Part shown: positions 7,969 to 15,819 of the stretch, piece by piece
Layout: every line of letters starts with the position of its first letter
How positions within the stretch are numbered: the stretch's first letter is position 1
Assembly (NCBI RefSeq): GCF_000829195.1
Contig: NZ_AP013294.1
Location: 2,739,001-2,803,000 of the forward strand
Source: Bacillus sp. OxB-1
GTDB taxonomy: Bacteria > Bacillota > Bacilli > Bacillales_A > Planococcaceae
Direction: 5' to 3'
Length of the DNA stretch: 64,000 nucleotides
Translations under genes and position numbers: made by a program
The notes under the pieces: generated by a model
What the model saw: only the letters and a program-made list of their open reading frames with translations
Databases searched by the model: none
Told to the model about the DNA's origin: nothing

Positions 7969-9780
7969 TTATACTTCAATGGCGGTGTTCGAAGCATTAA
8001 TGATTTTCAAACCGAAGTAAATCCTGGTAGCGAGCTGCGCATTAAAGCGGCCCGAACCGGTCTTCAAATCAATATCGCTCAGCGATTCGATTTTCTCAAT
8101 CCGGTAACGCAAGCCTGCGATGGATAAATGCAGATCACATGCTGTCTGTTGAAGATTTCCGTTATTCTCCAAATACGATTTCAATGTAATGAGCAGATTA
8201 CCCGAATTTTCATCATCATAGTCCACTAACGTGCCTATGGTTTTCTTATAAAACTTGATCAGTTCTTGATGGTCGGCGCCATTTAAAAACATCATGATCC
8301 CTTCCAAATCATTGTAGGTCGCCACCCTGCTGCTTATCGGATACGTTAGTTGCACAAAATCACAAATCCGCGTGGCATCCACATAACTTTTCCCCATATC
8401 ATGGACTGTCTCCGCAATCCGTCCGGAACCGATATGCACAATAACATCCGGTAAATTCCGTTTAATGCAATTCATTAACCTCATCGAAATCTCTTGAACT
8501 TCTTGATCGTCGCTAGCGCCGACGATGATCACAATATAGTGATCTTTCATGAACAAATCCAATTTAGCATCGTTTTTCGTTAAGAAATGAAGCACTCGTT
8601 CTTTCATTGTTTCAGGAATAATTTTAAGGGTGATAATACAATGCGGTTCTTTTGTATTGAAGCCGAAAATAGCGGCTTGCCGGCTCAAATTCATAGTATC
8701 GATAAATTTATTTTCAATCATTTCATCAAAAAAATGCTCTCGTTTCGTCAACAGTGATTCAGTCATCTTACTTTGGTGATACATTTGAATGGTAAATACC
8801 ATGAGGGCCCGTTTAATAATTAAAATTTCCCTCTGGTTCGGCTTGCATTTTCCGATGATGGTCAAATTCCCAAGTTGCGTATTATGACTTTTCATCGTAA
8901 ACGATTCGAAAAACAACCCCTCCTGCTGATTTGTGATAACTCCGCTGTTCTTCCATTTTTGATAGGCGGCTTCCTCTCGGGGACAATGGAAATAAGAGGA
9001 ATACACCTCCTGATAATGATCGATGACAATGCTGCGGCCAAGGATGCGGCCCATCGCACTTGTCGTTTCGTTAATATCCTTCCCTTGCAGAAAAAGCTCT
9101 GTCAGCTGATTTTGCGCTTCTTCGGATTCGATGATATTTTTATTCAATTGTTCGATCTCTGAATAGACATCATCCAAAACAGCCTGCAAGGATTCGTTTT
9201 TATAGTAGCGCAAGTCTTTTAAATGTTCTTCATCGCAATGCGCTACCGTTTCAGCGACGAAATAACAGACCGTGTCCCCTTTTCCACAGCAGTATTTTTC
9301 GTACGCAACAACTTCTTTTTCAAATGCACTCGTTAAATAACCGCTGGCATAGCCGATCAGCGTCCAGCAAACCGCCTCACTGCTAATCTCTTTTTCCGTT
9401 AGGTGATTGATCACTTCGAATGAGTTTTTCCAGTACCCTGTAAAATACAAATGATCTCCATCGATTTCCAAAATATCGGGTTCCACCGTGACAATCCCTT
9501 CGAGGGTGTGCATGGCTGTCCCCGACATCACCAGTTCTTTTATACGTTTCCATTCATAGTTTTCCTTTAACGATTCGGCGGCTTGTTTCCCGCAAGCCCA
9601 TCCATAGCGCATTAAGAAACCTTTGGCCCGTTCTTTTCCGAGCGTATTTATTAAATCATGCCGTAAAATCCCTAAAGCCTGTATGGGAATTAACCCCATC
9701 CGTTTGTCATGGAGTTTAATGATTCCGGTGCGAGGATTGACATCAATCAAGTTTTGCAGCAATAACTGATTCGCTTTCAT
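7969..9780 (-). CDS. Aromatic-sensing regulator: XylR_N + V4R domains joined to a CdaR/PucR-type C-terminal HTH
   Basis: A regulator of about 603 residues. Residues 1-100 resemble XylR_N, the effector-binding domain of DmpR/XylR/MopR (RTGIIKLHDKRMGLIPIQAL, then RYGWACGKQAAESL). Residues about 125-190 resemble V4R, with the metal-site pattern E-x2-C-C-x3-G-x3-C (YEKYCCGKGDTVCYF), as in phenol sensors. There is no AAA+ sigma-54 module. Instead the middle resembles a GGDEF-like/PucR linker and the C-terminus (GNLQQTACDLHLSIAGLRYR) is a PucR/CdaR HTH. It is inferred to be a phenol-responsive activator of the downstream operon. ATG at 9780 is chosen because GGGAGAAGGA precedes it; the TTG at 9825 has no ribosome site. 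Confidence 0.8.
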   Translation of the reverse strand: MKANQLLLQNLIDVNPRTGIIKLHDKRMGLIPIQALGILRHDLINTLGKERAKGFLMRYGWACGKQAAESLKENYEWKRIKELVMSGTAMHTLEGIVTVEPDILEIDGDHLYFTGYWKNSFEVINHLTEKEISSEAVCWTLIGYASGYLTSAFEKEVVAYEKYCCGKGDTVCYFVAETVAHCDEEHLKDLRYYKNESLQAVLDDVYSEIEQLNKNIIESEEAQNQLTELFLQGKDINETTSAMGRILGRSIVIDHYQEVYSSYFHCPREEAAYQKWKNSGVITNQQEGLFFESFTMKSHNTQLGNLTIIGKCKPNQREILIIKRALMVFTIQMYHQSKMTESLLTKREHFFDEMIENKFIDTMNLSRQAAIFGFNTKEPHCIITLKIIPETMKERVLHFLTKNDAKLDLFMKDHYIVIIVGASDDQEVQEISMRLMNCIKRNLPDVIVHIGSGRIAETVHDMGKSYVDATRICDFVQLTYPISSRVATYNDLEGIMMFLNGADHQELIKFYKKTIGTLVDYDDENSGNLLITLKSYLENNGNLQQTACDLHLSIAGLRYRIEKIESLSDIDLKTGSGRFNAQLATRIYFGLKIINASNTAIEV

Positions 9781-9899
9781 CCTGTCCTTCTCCCTTTTTG
9801 TCGCAATTATTGTAAACGCTTTCAATACACTTCAAAGAACTTACAGCACGGGCATAAAGCATTCTTCCGACCAGGTTTCGTACGCACAGACTATCATTA

Positions 9900-9947
9900 A
9901 GAAAAAATGATGATGTATCAGAAGTACGTATACATCACCATTTTTCA
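9900..9947 (-). terminator. Terminator of the CoA-transferase operon
   Basis: Near-perfect stem AAAAATGGTGATGTAT / ATACATCATCATTTTT. On the minus strand it is followed by TTTTTTC. It separates the CoA-transferase operon from the regulator gene. Confidence 0.75.
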
Positions 9948-10011
9948 CTAATCATTGCTATCAACCTATTTGAATACATAAATCCTACAAGCCTCCAGTG
10001 AACTCATTTCC

Positions 10012-10665
10012 TCACACTTTTTCTTGCTGGAAAACCTGCTCGCTGATGGTGTAAGCTGCCGTGGTGTTCGCTTGGACTTCTTCCAATGTGCTGTTTCCCA
10101 TCAGTTCCACAAGTTCATAATGATCGTCGCGCCATTGAAATACGGCCAAATCGGTAATGATCGTATCCGCCACCCGTTCGGATGTAATCGGGAACGTGCA
10201 TGTATCTACAAACTTAGGGCTGCCGTCATTCGCTGTATGGTTTGTTGTAATGATGATTCTTTTCGCACCTTCCAGCAAATCCATCGCGCCGCCGACACCG
10301 ATAATGTCTTTCCCCGGAATGGCCCAGTTCGCAATCCGTCCTTTCTCATCAATTTGCAGGGCACCGAGGATCGCCACGTCAATATGGCCCCCGCGGATCA
10401 TCCCGAACGAATCCGCACTGCTGAAATAAGAAGCACCGACCGCCTCCCCGACAGGCAGTTTCCCCGCATTCACAATCAGGGGATCGACATCTTTCTCTTC
10501 CACCGACGTGACTCCAAGCATGCCGTTTTCCGTGTGTAAAATATGCTGCGTGTCGTCAATATAATCCGCAACTAGCGTCGGAATCCCGATGCCCAGATTA
10601 ACAATCGAATGAGGAGACAATTCCTGCACCGCCCGTTTTGCGATCAGTTCCCTGCTGTTATCCAA
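10012..10665 (-). CDS. pcaJ: 3-oxoacid (3-oxoadipate) CoA-transferase subunit B
   Basis: A 217-residue beta subunit of a family I CoA-transferase. It shows SIVNLGIGIPTLVADY, the catalytic glutamate block HTENGMLGV (Glu attacks the CoA thioester) and the GGAMDLLEGAKRIIITT segment. With subunit A it would move CoA from succinyl-CoA to 3-oxoadipate. Specificity for 3-oxoadipate rather than acetoacetate is inferred from the catechol-branch neighbours. The start is TTG at 10665, after GGGGTGAGG, overlapping the end of subunit A by 8 bases. Confidence 0.85.
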   Translation of the reverse strand: MDNSRELIAKRAVQELSPHSIVNLGIGIPTLVADYIDDTQHILHTENGMLGVTSVEEKDVDPLIVNAGKLPVGEAVGASYFSSADSFGMIRGGHIDVAILGALQIDEKGRIANWAIPGKDIIGVGGAMDLLEGAKRIIITTNHTANDGSPKFVDTCTFPITSERVADTIITDLAVFQWRDDHYELVELMGNSTLEEVQANTTAAYTISEQVFQQEKV

Positions 10666-11350
10666 TCTGCCTCACCCCTTCTTTCGTTAACTCCCACTCA
10701 CTTTTGACGATGGCATCGACGAATAAATGAGGTGTCGTAATTTCTTCCGGAGACAACTCCCCCACCTCCACGATTTCGTCCACTTCCGCGATGACGAACG
10801 AAGCAGCTGTCGCCATATTCGGATTGAAATTACGCGCCGTTTTGTAATAAACCAAGTTGCCTAAACGATCCGCTTTCCAAGCCTTCACAATCGCGACATC
10901 CGCTGTCAAGCTCTCTTGCAGCAAGTAGGTCTCCCCTTTCAATTCCTTGACCTCTTTCCCTGCCGCCAAATCCGTTCCGACGGCCGTCTTCGTATAAAAT
11001 CCGCCGATCCCTGCTCCTCCGGCCCGGATTGCTTCGGACAACGTTCCTTGCGGCAACAGCTCCAGCTCGATCTTTCCTTCGTTATAAAATTTCGCCACGT
11101 CTCGGTTGCTTGTAAAATAAGAACCGATCGCCTTTTTTATTTTCCCTTGTCTTAGCAGCATGCCAAGACCTTTTCCGGCTTCCCCTACGTTGTTACTGAT
11201 CACGGTCAATTCATTCACATCATGCTCCGTCAAAGATTGAATGAGCGTCAGCGGACAGCCGATCAACCCAAACCCACCGACCATGATGGTTTGTCCCGAT
11301 TGAATATGGGCAAGCGCATCCGAAACGGACATTTGTTTGTCTTTATACAT
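10658..11350 (-). CDS. pcaI: 3-oxoacid (3-oxoadipate) CoA-transferase subunit A
   Basis: A 230-residue alpha subunit of a family I CoA-transferase. It has the glycine-rich GQTIMVGGFGLIGCPLTLI near residue 20, SNNVGEAGKGLGMLLRQGKI and SYFTSNRDVAKFY. It forms the heterodimer with the product of the overlapping downstream gene. ATG at 11350 has GAGGTGAAGGC just upstream and begins 4 bases after the stop of the hydrolase gene. The hydrolase, subunit A and subunit B are therefore tightly coupled. Confidence 0.86.
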   Translation of the reverse strand: MYKDKQMSVSDALAHIQSGQTIMVGGFGLIGCPLTLIQSLTEHDVNELTVISNNVGEAGKGLGMLLRQGKIKKAIGSYFTSNRDVAKFYNEGKIELELLPQGTLSEAIRAGGAGIGGFYTKTAVGTDLAAGKEVKELKGETYLLQESLTADVAIVKAWKADRLGNLVYYKTARNFNPNMATAASFVIAEVDEIVEVGELSPEEITTPHLFVDAIVKSEWELTKEGVRQIG

Positions 11351-11354
11351 GCCT

Positions 11355-12194
11355 TCACCTCTTCACAAATTGTCTTAAAAACGCACCAATGCTGTCTTCG
11401 ACTTCGGGTTGTTTTTCGAACATGAGCGTGTAATGGTTTGCCGGCACTTCTATTGTGGTGATATCCTTTGCTGCTGCAATGGTATCTGTATACGTTTCTT
11501 TGGTGAATAGAGACCCTTTTTCTCCTAATTTGCCGTTTGCAATTACCAGAAGGATGGGACAAGAAATCTTTTCAAACACCTTTTTCGGATGAAATTCATA
11601 AAAACTGTTAAAATCCTTCTCCATGTCGGATGATTCTGACTTATGTCGGTAGCCTTCCGCCGTTTTCTTCACTTCATATCGGGCAATGTCTTCAATGATT
11701 TCATCCCACTTGATATGCAGCGATTCATAAATCTTCCTCGTTTGGGCGACATAATCGTCTGGAGATTCATATGTCCTCTCCAATCGGCTCAACGAAGGTA
11801 GGATCAACTCGCGTTGCCGCTCTTCAGCCGTCCCTGCCCCATCCAGCAAAATCAGTGCTGCCACATCGATTTCGCTCGCCACTTGGGCGCAAATATAAGC
11901 TCCCATGGAATAGCCCATGAGGATCGGGCGTTCAATTTCATTTTTGGCAATAAACGCTTTCAAATCTTCCGCATGCCGAAACAAAGAACTCTGTTCATCT
12001 GCTGGACTGCTGTTCCCTCTGCCGCGCAAATCGTAAGTAATAAACCGGTATTCGTTTTCCAGCAGCTTTCTATAATGATAAAACGTTTTATGATTGCCTG
12101 TAAGTCCGTGCAGCGCAATGATGGTCCCTTTTTCTCCCGGCGTGTCGCGGCCCGCCAGTGTGACATCTTGTTCAAGATGAAATTCTTTTATCAT
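11355..12194 (-). CDS. Alpha/beta hydrolase, probable 3-oxoadipate enol-lactonase
   Basis: A 279-residue alpha/beta-hydrolase. It shows the oxyanion block LHGLTGNHKTF, the nucleophile elbow GYSMGAY, an acid in the strand before the late helices, and the catalytic-His region NHYTLMF. The cap domain (about residues 125-205) is helical. Its place between the muconate cycloisomerase/DUF3237 pair and the CoA-transferase is what would be expected for PcaD-like hydrolysis of 3-oxoadipate enol-lactone to 3-oxoadipate. The function rests on context, because the family is very broad. ATG at 12194 has GGCGGTGG upstream. Confidence 0.72.
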   Translation of the reverse strand: MIKEFHLEQDVTLAGRDTPGEKGTIIALHGLTGNHKTFYHYRKLLENEYRFITYDLRGRGNSSPADEQSSLFRHAEDLKAFIAKNEIERPILMGYSMGAYICAQVASEIDVAALILLDGAGTAEERQRELILPSLSRLERTYESPDDYVAQTRKIYESLHIKWDEIIEDIARYEVKKTAEGYRHKSESSDMEKDFNSFYEFHPKKVFEKISCPILLVIANGKLGEKGSLFTKETYTDTIAAAKDITTIEVPANHYTLMFEKQPEVEDSIGAFLRQFVKR

Positions 12195-12208
12195 ATGTCC
12201 ACCGCCTC

Positions 12209-12676
12209 TTAATCTACTTGATAAACAGAATATTTTACTCCCGTTGCCAACCGCTGTCCTGTGGAAACGAAGATTCTTTTATTCAGCCAATCGTATTTTT
12301 CAGATGCTGTCTCAAATACTGGATTCGTTCTGAAATAATACTCGTCGACAGCTACTTCTTCGCTTCGATCCAGCCGGGCCAGTACCTCTTTCGGCCCCGT
12401 CCGGATTCCTCTGTAAGACATCATGATCAGTTCTTCATCATCGGTTTGAAGTAAAATACGAACGTCCTGGATAATGGTCCCGTCTTCCCGAACCGTGATC
12501 CAGTCGTCTCCGCCGGGGATGACTTTTCCACTTACGTCCCCACCGCCAAAACGACCGCCCTCCACCCGGATAATCCGTCTCGTTCCGATCGGCGTCGTCC
12601 CGGGCAAATGCGCTTTTTCAACTTGCAGCTCCAGGTCAAATAAAAATGTTAAACGAGGTGCTTCAAAATAAGCCAT
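12209..12676 (-). CDS. DUF3237 family protein in the position of muconolactone isomerase
   Basis: A protein of about 155 residues matching the DUF3237 pattern: an N-terminal APRLTFLFDLELQVEKA strand, then GTRRIIRVEGGRFGGGDVSGKVIPGGDDW, IIQDVRILLQTDD, MMSYRGIRTGP and a C-terminal YDWLNKRIFVSTGQR. DUF3237 proteins form a small beta-barrel and have no confirmed enzymatic role known to me. ATG at 12676 is preferred: AGGTGG lies 9 bases upstream, and it overlaps the end of the cycloisomerase gene by 14 bases, implying translational coupling. No CatC-like muconolactone isomerase is found in the window. This is the only unassigned gene in the pathway operon, so a role on muconolactone or the enol-lactone is suggested. 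Confidence 0.8.
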   Translation of the reverse strand: MAYFEAPRLTFLFDLELQVEKAHLPGTTPIGTRRIIRVEGGRFGGGDVSGKVIPGGDDWITVREDGTIIQDVRILLQTDDEELIMMSYRGIRTGPKEVLARLDRSEEVAVDEYYFRTNPVFETASEKYDWLNKRIFVSTGQRLATGVKYSVYQVD

Positions 12677-13805
12677 TGGCGAGTGCCACCTGCTTTCTTT
12701 TATATTTTTCAATCTTCAACTCATCCAATTCGACACCTAATCCCGGTCCGGAAGGGATCAAGATTTTGCCATCCTGAAACTCCAGCGGATTTTTCACTAG
12801 ATCATCTGCAAGCCATTGCGGCCCGAATGTTTCGCAACCGTAGTCCAAATTTCTCAGCACGCCGAACGCATGGATACTTGCCGCCGATCCAATGGAACTT
12901 TCAAGCGACGTCCCGCCGAAACAGGAAATCCCCGCTGCCTCTGCAATCGCTGCCACTTTCAGCGTGTTTCGCATCCCACCCGATTTATGGATTTTAAGGG
13001 AGAAAATATCCGCTGCTCTTTCTTGGGCGAGGCGTTGCGCATCTTGAATGGTCGCGACGCTTTCGTCCGCCATGACAGGTACTTTTTTCATCTCCACCAA
13101 TTTGGCTGCCCCTTCAAAATCCAACGGAGAGAGCGGCTGTTCCAGGAAGTCGACCCCCGCTTCGTTTAGCCGATCCATCCATCTGACCGTCGTACCTCTG
13201 TCCCACGAACCATTCGGGTCAATCCCGATTGTGGAAATTCCCCGCAGGCCCTCCGCAATTTTAACTGCACGTTCCGCATCCGCAGCCGGCTCGAATTTTC
13301 CTGCTTTAATTTTAAAATTTTTATATTGCTTGCTGCGGACAAGCTCTTTACCTTCTTCGATATCGCCGTCCGCATCTCCTGTCGCCAACGCCCATTTCAC
13401 ATCGATCGCTTCTTGATATAAACCGCCCAGTAATTGGTGGACCGGTGCATTGTAGATTTTGCCGACGACATCAAAAAGCGCCATTTCCACTGTCGCTTTT
13501 GCAAATGGATTGGCGCGTACATGACGATCGAACGACTGCAATAACCGCTCTATATTTCTTGGGTCCTGTCCGATGAGAAGCGGTTTGATGTATTGCTCAA
13601 TGACAAGCTGCATCGTCTCGGTACTTTCGCCATTCCACCAAATGCCCGGTGTCGTTCCTTCTCCAATCCCAATAAGACCATTCTCCAACTCTACTTGAAT
13701 GATGACGAAACTTTTCGTTGATACAATTTCGGTGGAAAATTGATGAGGTCTCTTGATGGGAACATCCACAATGACGGATTGAAGCTGTTTAATCGCTGTT
13801 TTCAT
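12663..13805 (-). CDS. catB: Muconate cycloisomerase (enolase superfamily)
   Basis: A 380-residue muconate-lactonising enzyme. It shows the KxK base motif in FKIKAGK, metal ligands in IDPNGSW, FLEQPL and MADES, and the second catalytic lysine in SLKIHKSGG. These define the MLE subgroup of the enolase superfamily. The reaction inferred is cis,cis-muconate to muconolactone. Dipeptide epimerase or N-succinylamino-acid racemase activity is possible in this subgroup, but the flanking aromatic genes favour muconate. ATG at 13805 follows GAGGAGAATCAGG. It is the first gene of the operon, opposite an IclR regulator. Confidence 0.85.
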   Translation of the reverse strand: MKTAIKQLQSVIVDVPIKRPHQFSTEIVSTKSFVIIQVELENGLIGIGEGTTPGIWWNGESTETMQLVIEQYIKPLLIGQDPRNIERLLQSFDRHVRANPFAKATVEMALFDVVGKIYNAPVHQLLGGLYQEAIDVKWALATGDADGDIEEGKELVRSKQYKNFKIKAGKFEPAADAERAVKIAEGLRGISTIGIDPNGSWDRGTTVRWMDRLNEAGVDFLEQPLSPLDFEGAAKLVEMKKVPVMADESVATIQDAQRLAQERAADIFSLKIHKSGGMRNTLKVAAIAEAAGISCFGGTSLESSIGSAASIHAFGVLRNLDYGCETFGPQWLADDLVKNPLEFQDGKILIPSGPGLGVELDELKIEKYKRKQVALANGLF

Positions 13806-13860
13806 CCTGATTCTCCTCTACTGTTTTTAATTCGTGACTCTTGCAAGGAGTCAGTATCTA

Positions 13861-13900
13861 TTGTACGATTAACGTACAACAAATCCGCATATCGTACATC
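13861..13900. promoter_or_regulatory. IclR-type operator between catB and its regulator
   Basis: TTGTACG-ATTAA-CGTACAA (13861-13879) is a perfect 7-bp inverted repeat with a 5-base centre. A third half-site, TCGTAC, follows at 13892-13897. It lies between the divergent catB and iclR-family genes, so both could be controlled from it. Confidence 0.65.
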
Positions 13901-13932
13901 TTAATATAAACATGAAAGTAAGGAGATTGTCA

Positions 13933-14733
13933 ATGGAACTTTCAAATAATTCTATTAATAATGCTGATTTTATCCAATCATTGGAACGCGGTTTACTGGT
14001 AATTCAAGCATTTTCACATGAACATCCAACACTCACTGTAACCGACGCTGCGAAAATTACGGGATTGAGCCGGCCAGCGGTACGCAGAATATTGCTGACA
14101 TTGGAAAGTTTAGGGTTTGCTACATCGGAGGAAGGCCATTTTTCGCTAACCGCCCGAGTCCTTTCATTAGGCTACTCTTATCTGTCTTCCAAAAACATTT
14201 GGGAAATCGTCCATCCTCATATGAGAAAACTAGTCGAACAAACAGGAGAATCGACTTCCATTTCCGTTTTGGATGGAACAGACATTATCTATGTCGCCAG
14301 AATCCCGACAAAACGGATCATGACCATTTCTTTGGAAGTGGGCTCCAAATTGCCGGCCTACGCAACCTCCATGGGACAAGTGTTGCTGGCGTATTTATCT
14401 GAAGAAGAAAAGGAGCAGTTTTTCAAGGAGATTCATCTACAATCATTCACTAAACAAACAGTGGTCGATCCAGACTCCTTACGGGCACGACTGGAGCGAA
14501 TAAAGAAAGATGGCTGGGTATTGGTGGAACAGCAATTGGAAGAAGGACTCAGCTCGTTAGCAGCTCCCATCCGGAATCATGAAGGGAAAACAGTGGCTGC
14601 GATCAATATTTCATCGCATGCCGATCGGATAAATAGCGAGCTCATCGAAGAAAAATTTCTTCCCCTGTTGTTGCAAGCCGCCGATCATATCAGCTCGGAC
14701 CTGTCCAAATCACATCGGATCACCCACCTATGA
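13933..14733 (+). CDS. IclR-family transcriptional regulator (PcaR/CatR-like role)
   Basis: A regulator of about 266 residues. The N-terminal winged HTH (SLERGLLVIQAFSHEHPTLTV, then DAAKITGLSRPAVRRILLTL) is followed by the IclR effector domain, with LGYSYLSS, LEVGSKLPAYATSMGQVLLA and the late EGLSSLAAPI block. The IclR/PcaR group commonly controls protocatechuate and catechol degradation and binds beta-ketoadipate or muconate-type effectors. ATG at 13933 is chosen because AAGGAG lies 7 bases before it; an in-frame ATG at 13912 lacks a site. It is transcribed away from catB across the palindromic operator. Confidence 0.87.
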   Translation: MELSNNSINNADFIQSLERGLLVIQAFSHEHPTLTVTDAAKITGLSRPAVRRILLTLESLGFATSEEGHFSLTARVLSLGYSYLSSKNIWEIVHPHMRKLVEQTGESTSISVLDGTDIIYVARIPTKRIMTISLEVGSKLPAYATSMGQVLLAYLSEEEKEQFFKEIHLQSFTKQTVVDPDSLRARLERIKKDGWVLVEQQLEEGLSSLAAPIRNHEGKTVAAINISSHADRINSELIEEKFLPLLLQAADHISSDLSKSHRITHL

Positions 14734-14776
14734 AAAAAGAAGTCACTTGGCTGCAATCAACCAAGTGACTTCTTTT
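14734..14776 (+). terminator. Terminator after the IclR regulator
   Basis: Perfect stem AAAGAAGTCACTTGG / CCAAGTGACTTCTTTT with a short loop, starting one base after the stop codon. Confidence 0.85.
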
Positions 14777-14778
14777 GA

Positions 14779-14825
14779 GGTTCCAGGTTCCGGAACAATT
14801 CTAAATTCATTGGGAACCTGGCACT
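14779..14825. repeat. Copy 1 of the GGTTCC(A)GG...GGAACCTGGCAC repeat
   Basis: An imperfect palindromic unit: GGTTCCAGGTTCC, an A/T-rich centre containing TCTAAATTCATT, then GGGAACCTGGCAC. Two further copies lie at 14968 and 21301 in this window. Confidence 0.7.
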
Positions 14826-14831
14826 GTAATA

Positions 14832-14960
14832 CTATTGCGGAGCTTTACTTTCCAGCTCTTCCGTTTTGGCATAACGGAATAAAATCGCCACGAATTGCGC
14901 TTCCGTTAAAGGATCCATCGGTTTCAAATATCTTCGATCATTGACAACTGTGCCGGAAAT
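14832..14960 (-). pseudogene. Decayed C-terminal remnant of an S-layer-homology (SLH) domain protein
   Basis: The minus strand is open for about 42 codons ending in TAG at 14834-14832. It translates to DRRYLKPMDPLTEAQFVAIL and then FRYAKTEELESKAPQ. This matches the SLH consensus (F.P.DP.TRAEFAAML.R). There is no start codon and no upstream domain, and a repeat copy abuts each end. It is a gene relic. The flanking GGTTCC repeats may have taken part in the deletion. Confidence 0.6.
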
Positions 14961-14967
14961 TCAAAAA

Positions 14968-15013
14968 GGTGCCAGGTTCCCAAACAATTTGGAATTAAAT
15001 GAAACCCCGGCAC
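14968..15013. repeat. Copy 2 of the GGTGCCAGGTTCC repeat
   Basis: GGTGCCAGGTTCC, then CAAACAATTTGGAATTAAAT, then a diverged right arm AACCCCGGCACC. The copy at 14779 is about 140 bases away, on the other side of the SLH remnant. Confidence 0.65.
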
Positions 15014-15019
15014 CCTTGC

Positions 15020-15057
15020 AAAAAGGAGCCCATCACAATACGCTGTGATGGACTCCC
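15020..15057 (-). terminator. Terminator of the 220-residue hypothetical gene
   Basis: Stem GGAGTCCATCACA / TGTGATGGGCTCC with a 6-base loop, followed on the minus strand by TTTTTG. Confidence 0.8.
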
Positions 15058-15098
15058 CTTCGATTTATTCTCTTGTCGTCATTTAGTTATTCAATATG

Positions 15099-15761
15099 TT
15101 ACAAAGGCACGTGGGCAATTAAGCTCCAGGCATCACTGTTCGTCAATGTATCCACATGAACTTCCATATTTCCTCCTAAATAGACCGTCTCGCCTCGAAT
15201 CGCAACGACCATTGCCTGAATGACGGGATCGCTATTATTTTTTTGAAAAACATCGCCTATTTTAGGGATATAGATTGGACGCGACTCGTGTTCTTGACTT
15301 TTCGCTTCGTTTTCTTCCGAAGTTACGGCACTCGGATCTGCCAGATCGATGATTGTCGCCCCTTCTTCCAGACCCGGTACCATTACCCAATATTCGCTAT
15401 GTTTGATGCCATTCGATTTATTGCTAATCACACCATTCGCTTCTATGGAAGATACGATTTCAATGGCGTGAAGATGGTGATGATCGAGGGAGTCAGGTTT
15501 AGGATTGATGATCAATATATAATCACCGACTTTCGCCTTCACTTCTTTATGAAGCGTATATCGTTGATAATTGAACCGAAAACTATCCAAATGCTTCGGT
15601 TTGTACAATGTAATTTCTTTCGCCGTTACGAGTTCCTGTTCCAAGTCCTCCAGTCGAATCAAATGAACAGACTTCTTAAAAAAAGGTTTTACAGAGTACA
15701 CTTTGTGTAGCTTATTACGATAATAGACAAACTGTCCTTTTCTGACGTTTAATAGATTCAC
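15099..15761 (-). CDS. Hypothetical protein, two small beta-type repeats
   Basis: A 220-residue protein I do not recognise. It seems to have two similar halves, each starting with a short V/I-G-x-x-Y-x-x-N/K motif (VRKGQFVYYRNKLHKVYSV near the start and IPKIGDVFQKNNSDP near residue 165). These resemble small SH3-like barrels. An acidic linker (about residues 140-160) joins the halves. There is no signal peptide or membrane segment. GTG at 15761 is the likely start. It has its own terminator and stands alone between the aromatic island and the BCCT carrier. Confidence 0.6.
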   Translation of the reverse strand: MNLLNVRKGQFVYYRNKLHKVYSVKPFFKKSVHLIRLEDLEQELVTAKEITLYKPKHLDSFRFNYQRYTLHKEVKAKVGDYILIINPKPDSLDHHHLHAIEIVSSIEANGVISNKSNGIKHSEYWVMVPGLEEGATIIDLADPSAVTSEENEAKSQEHESRPIYIPKIGDVFQKNNSDPVIQAMVVAIRGETVYLGGNMEVHVDTLTNSDAWSLIAHVPL

Positions 15762-15819
15762 TATGGATCCCGCCTTATGATTTTTTTGCTTGTTGTCACT
15801 TTCATCCCCATATTACCCA

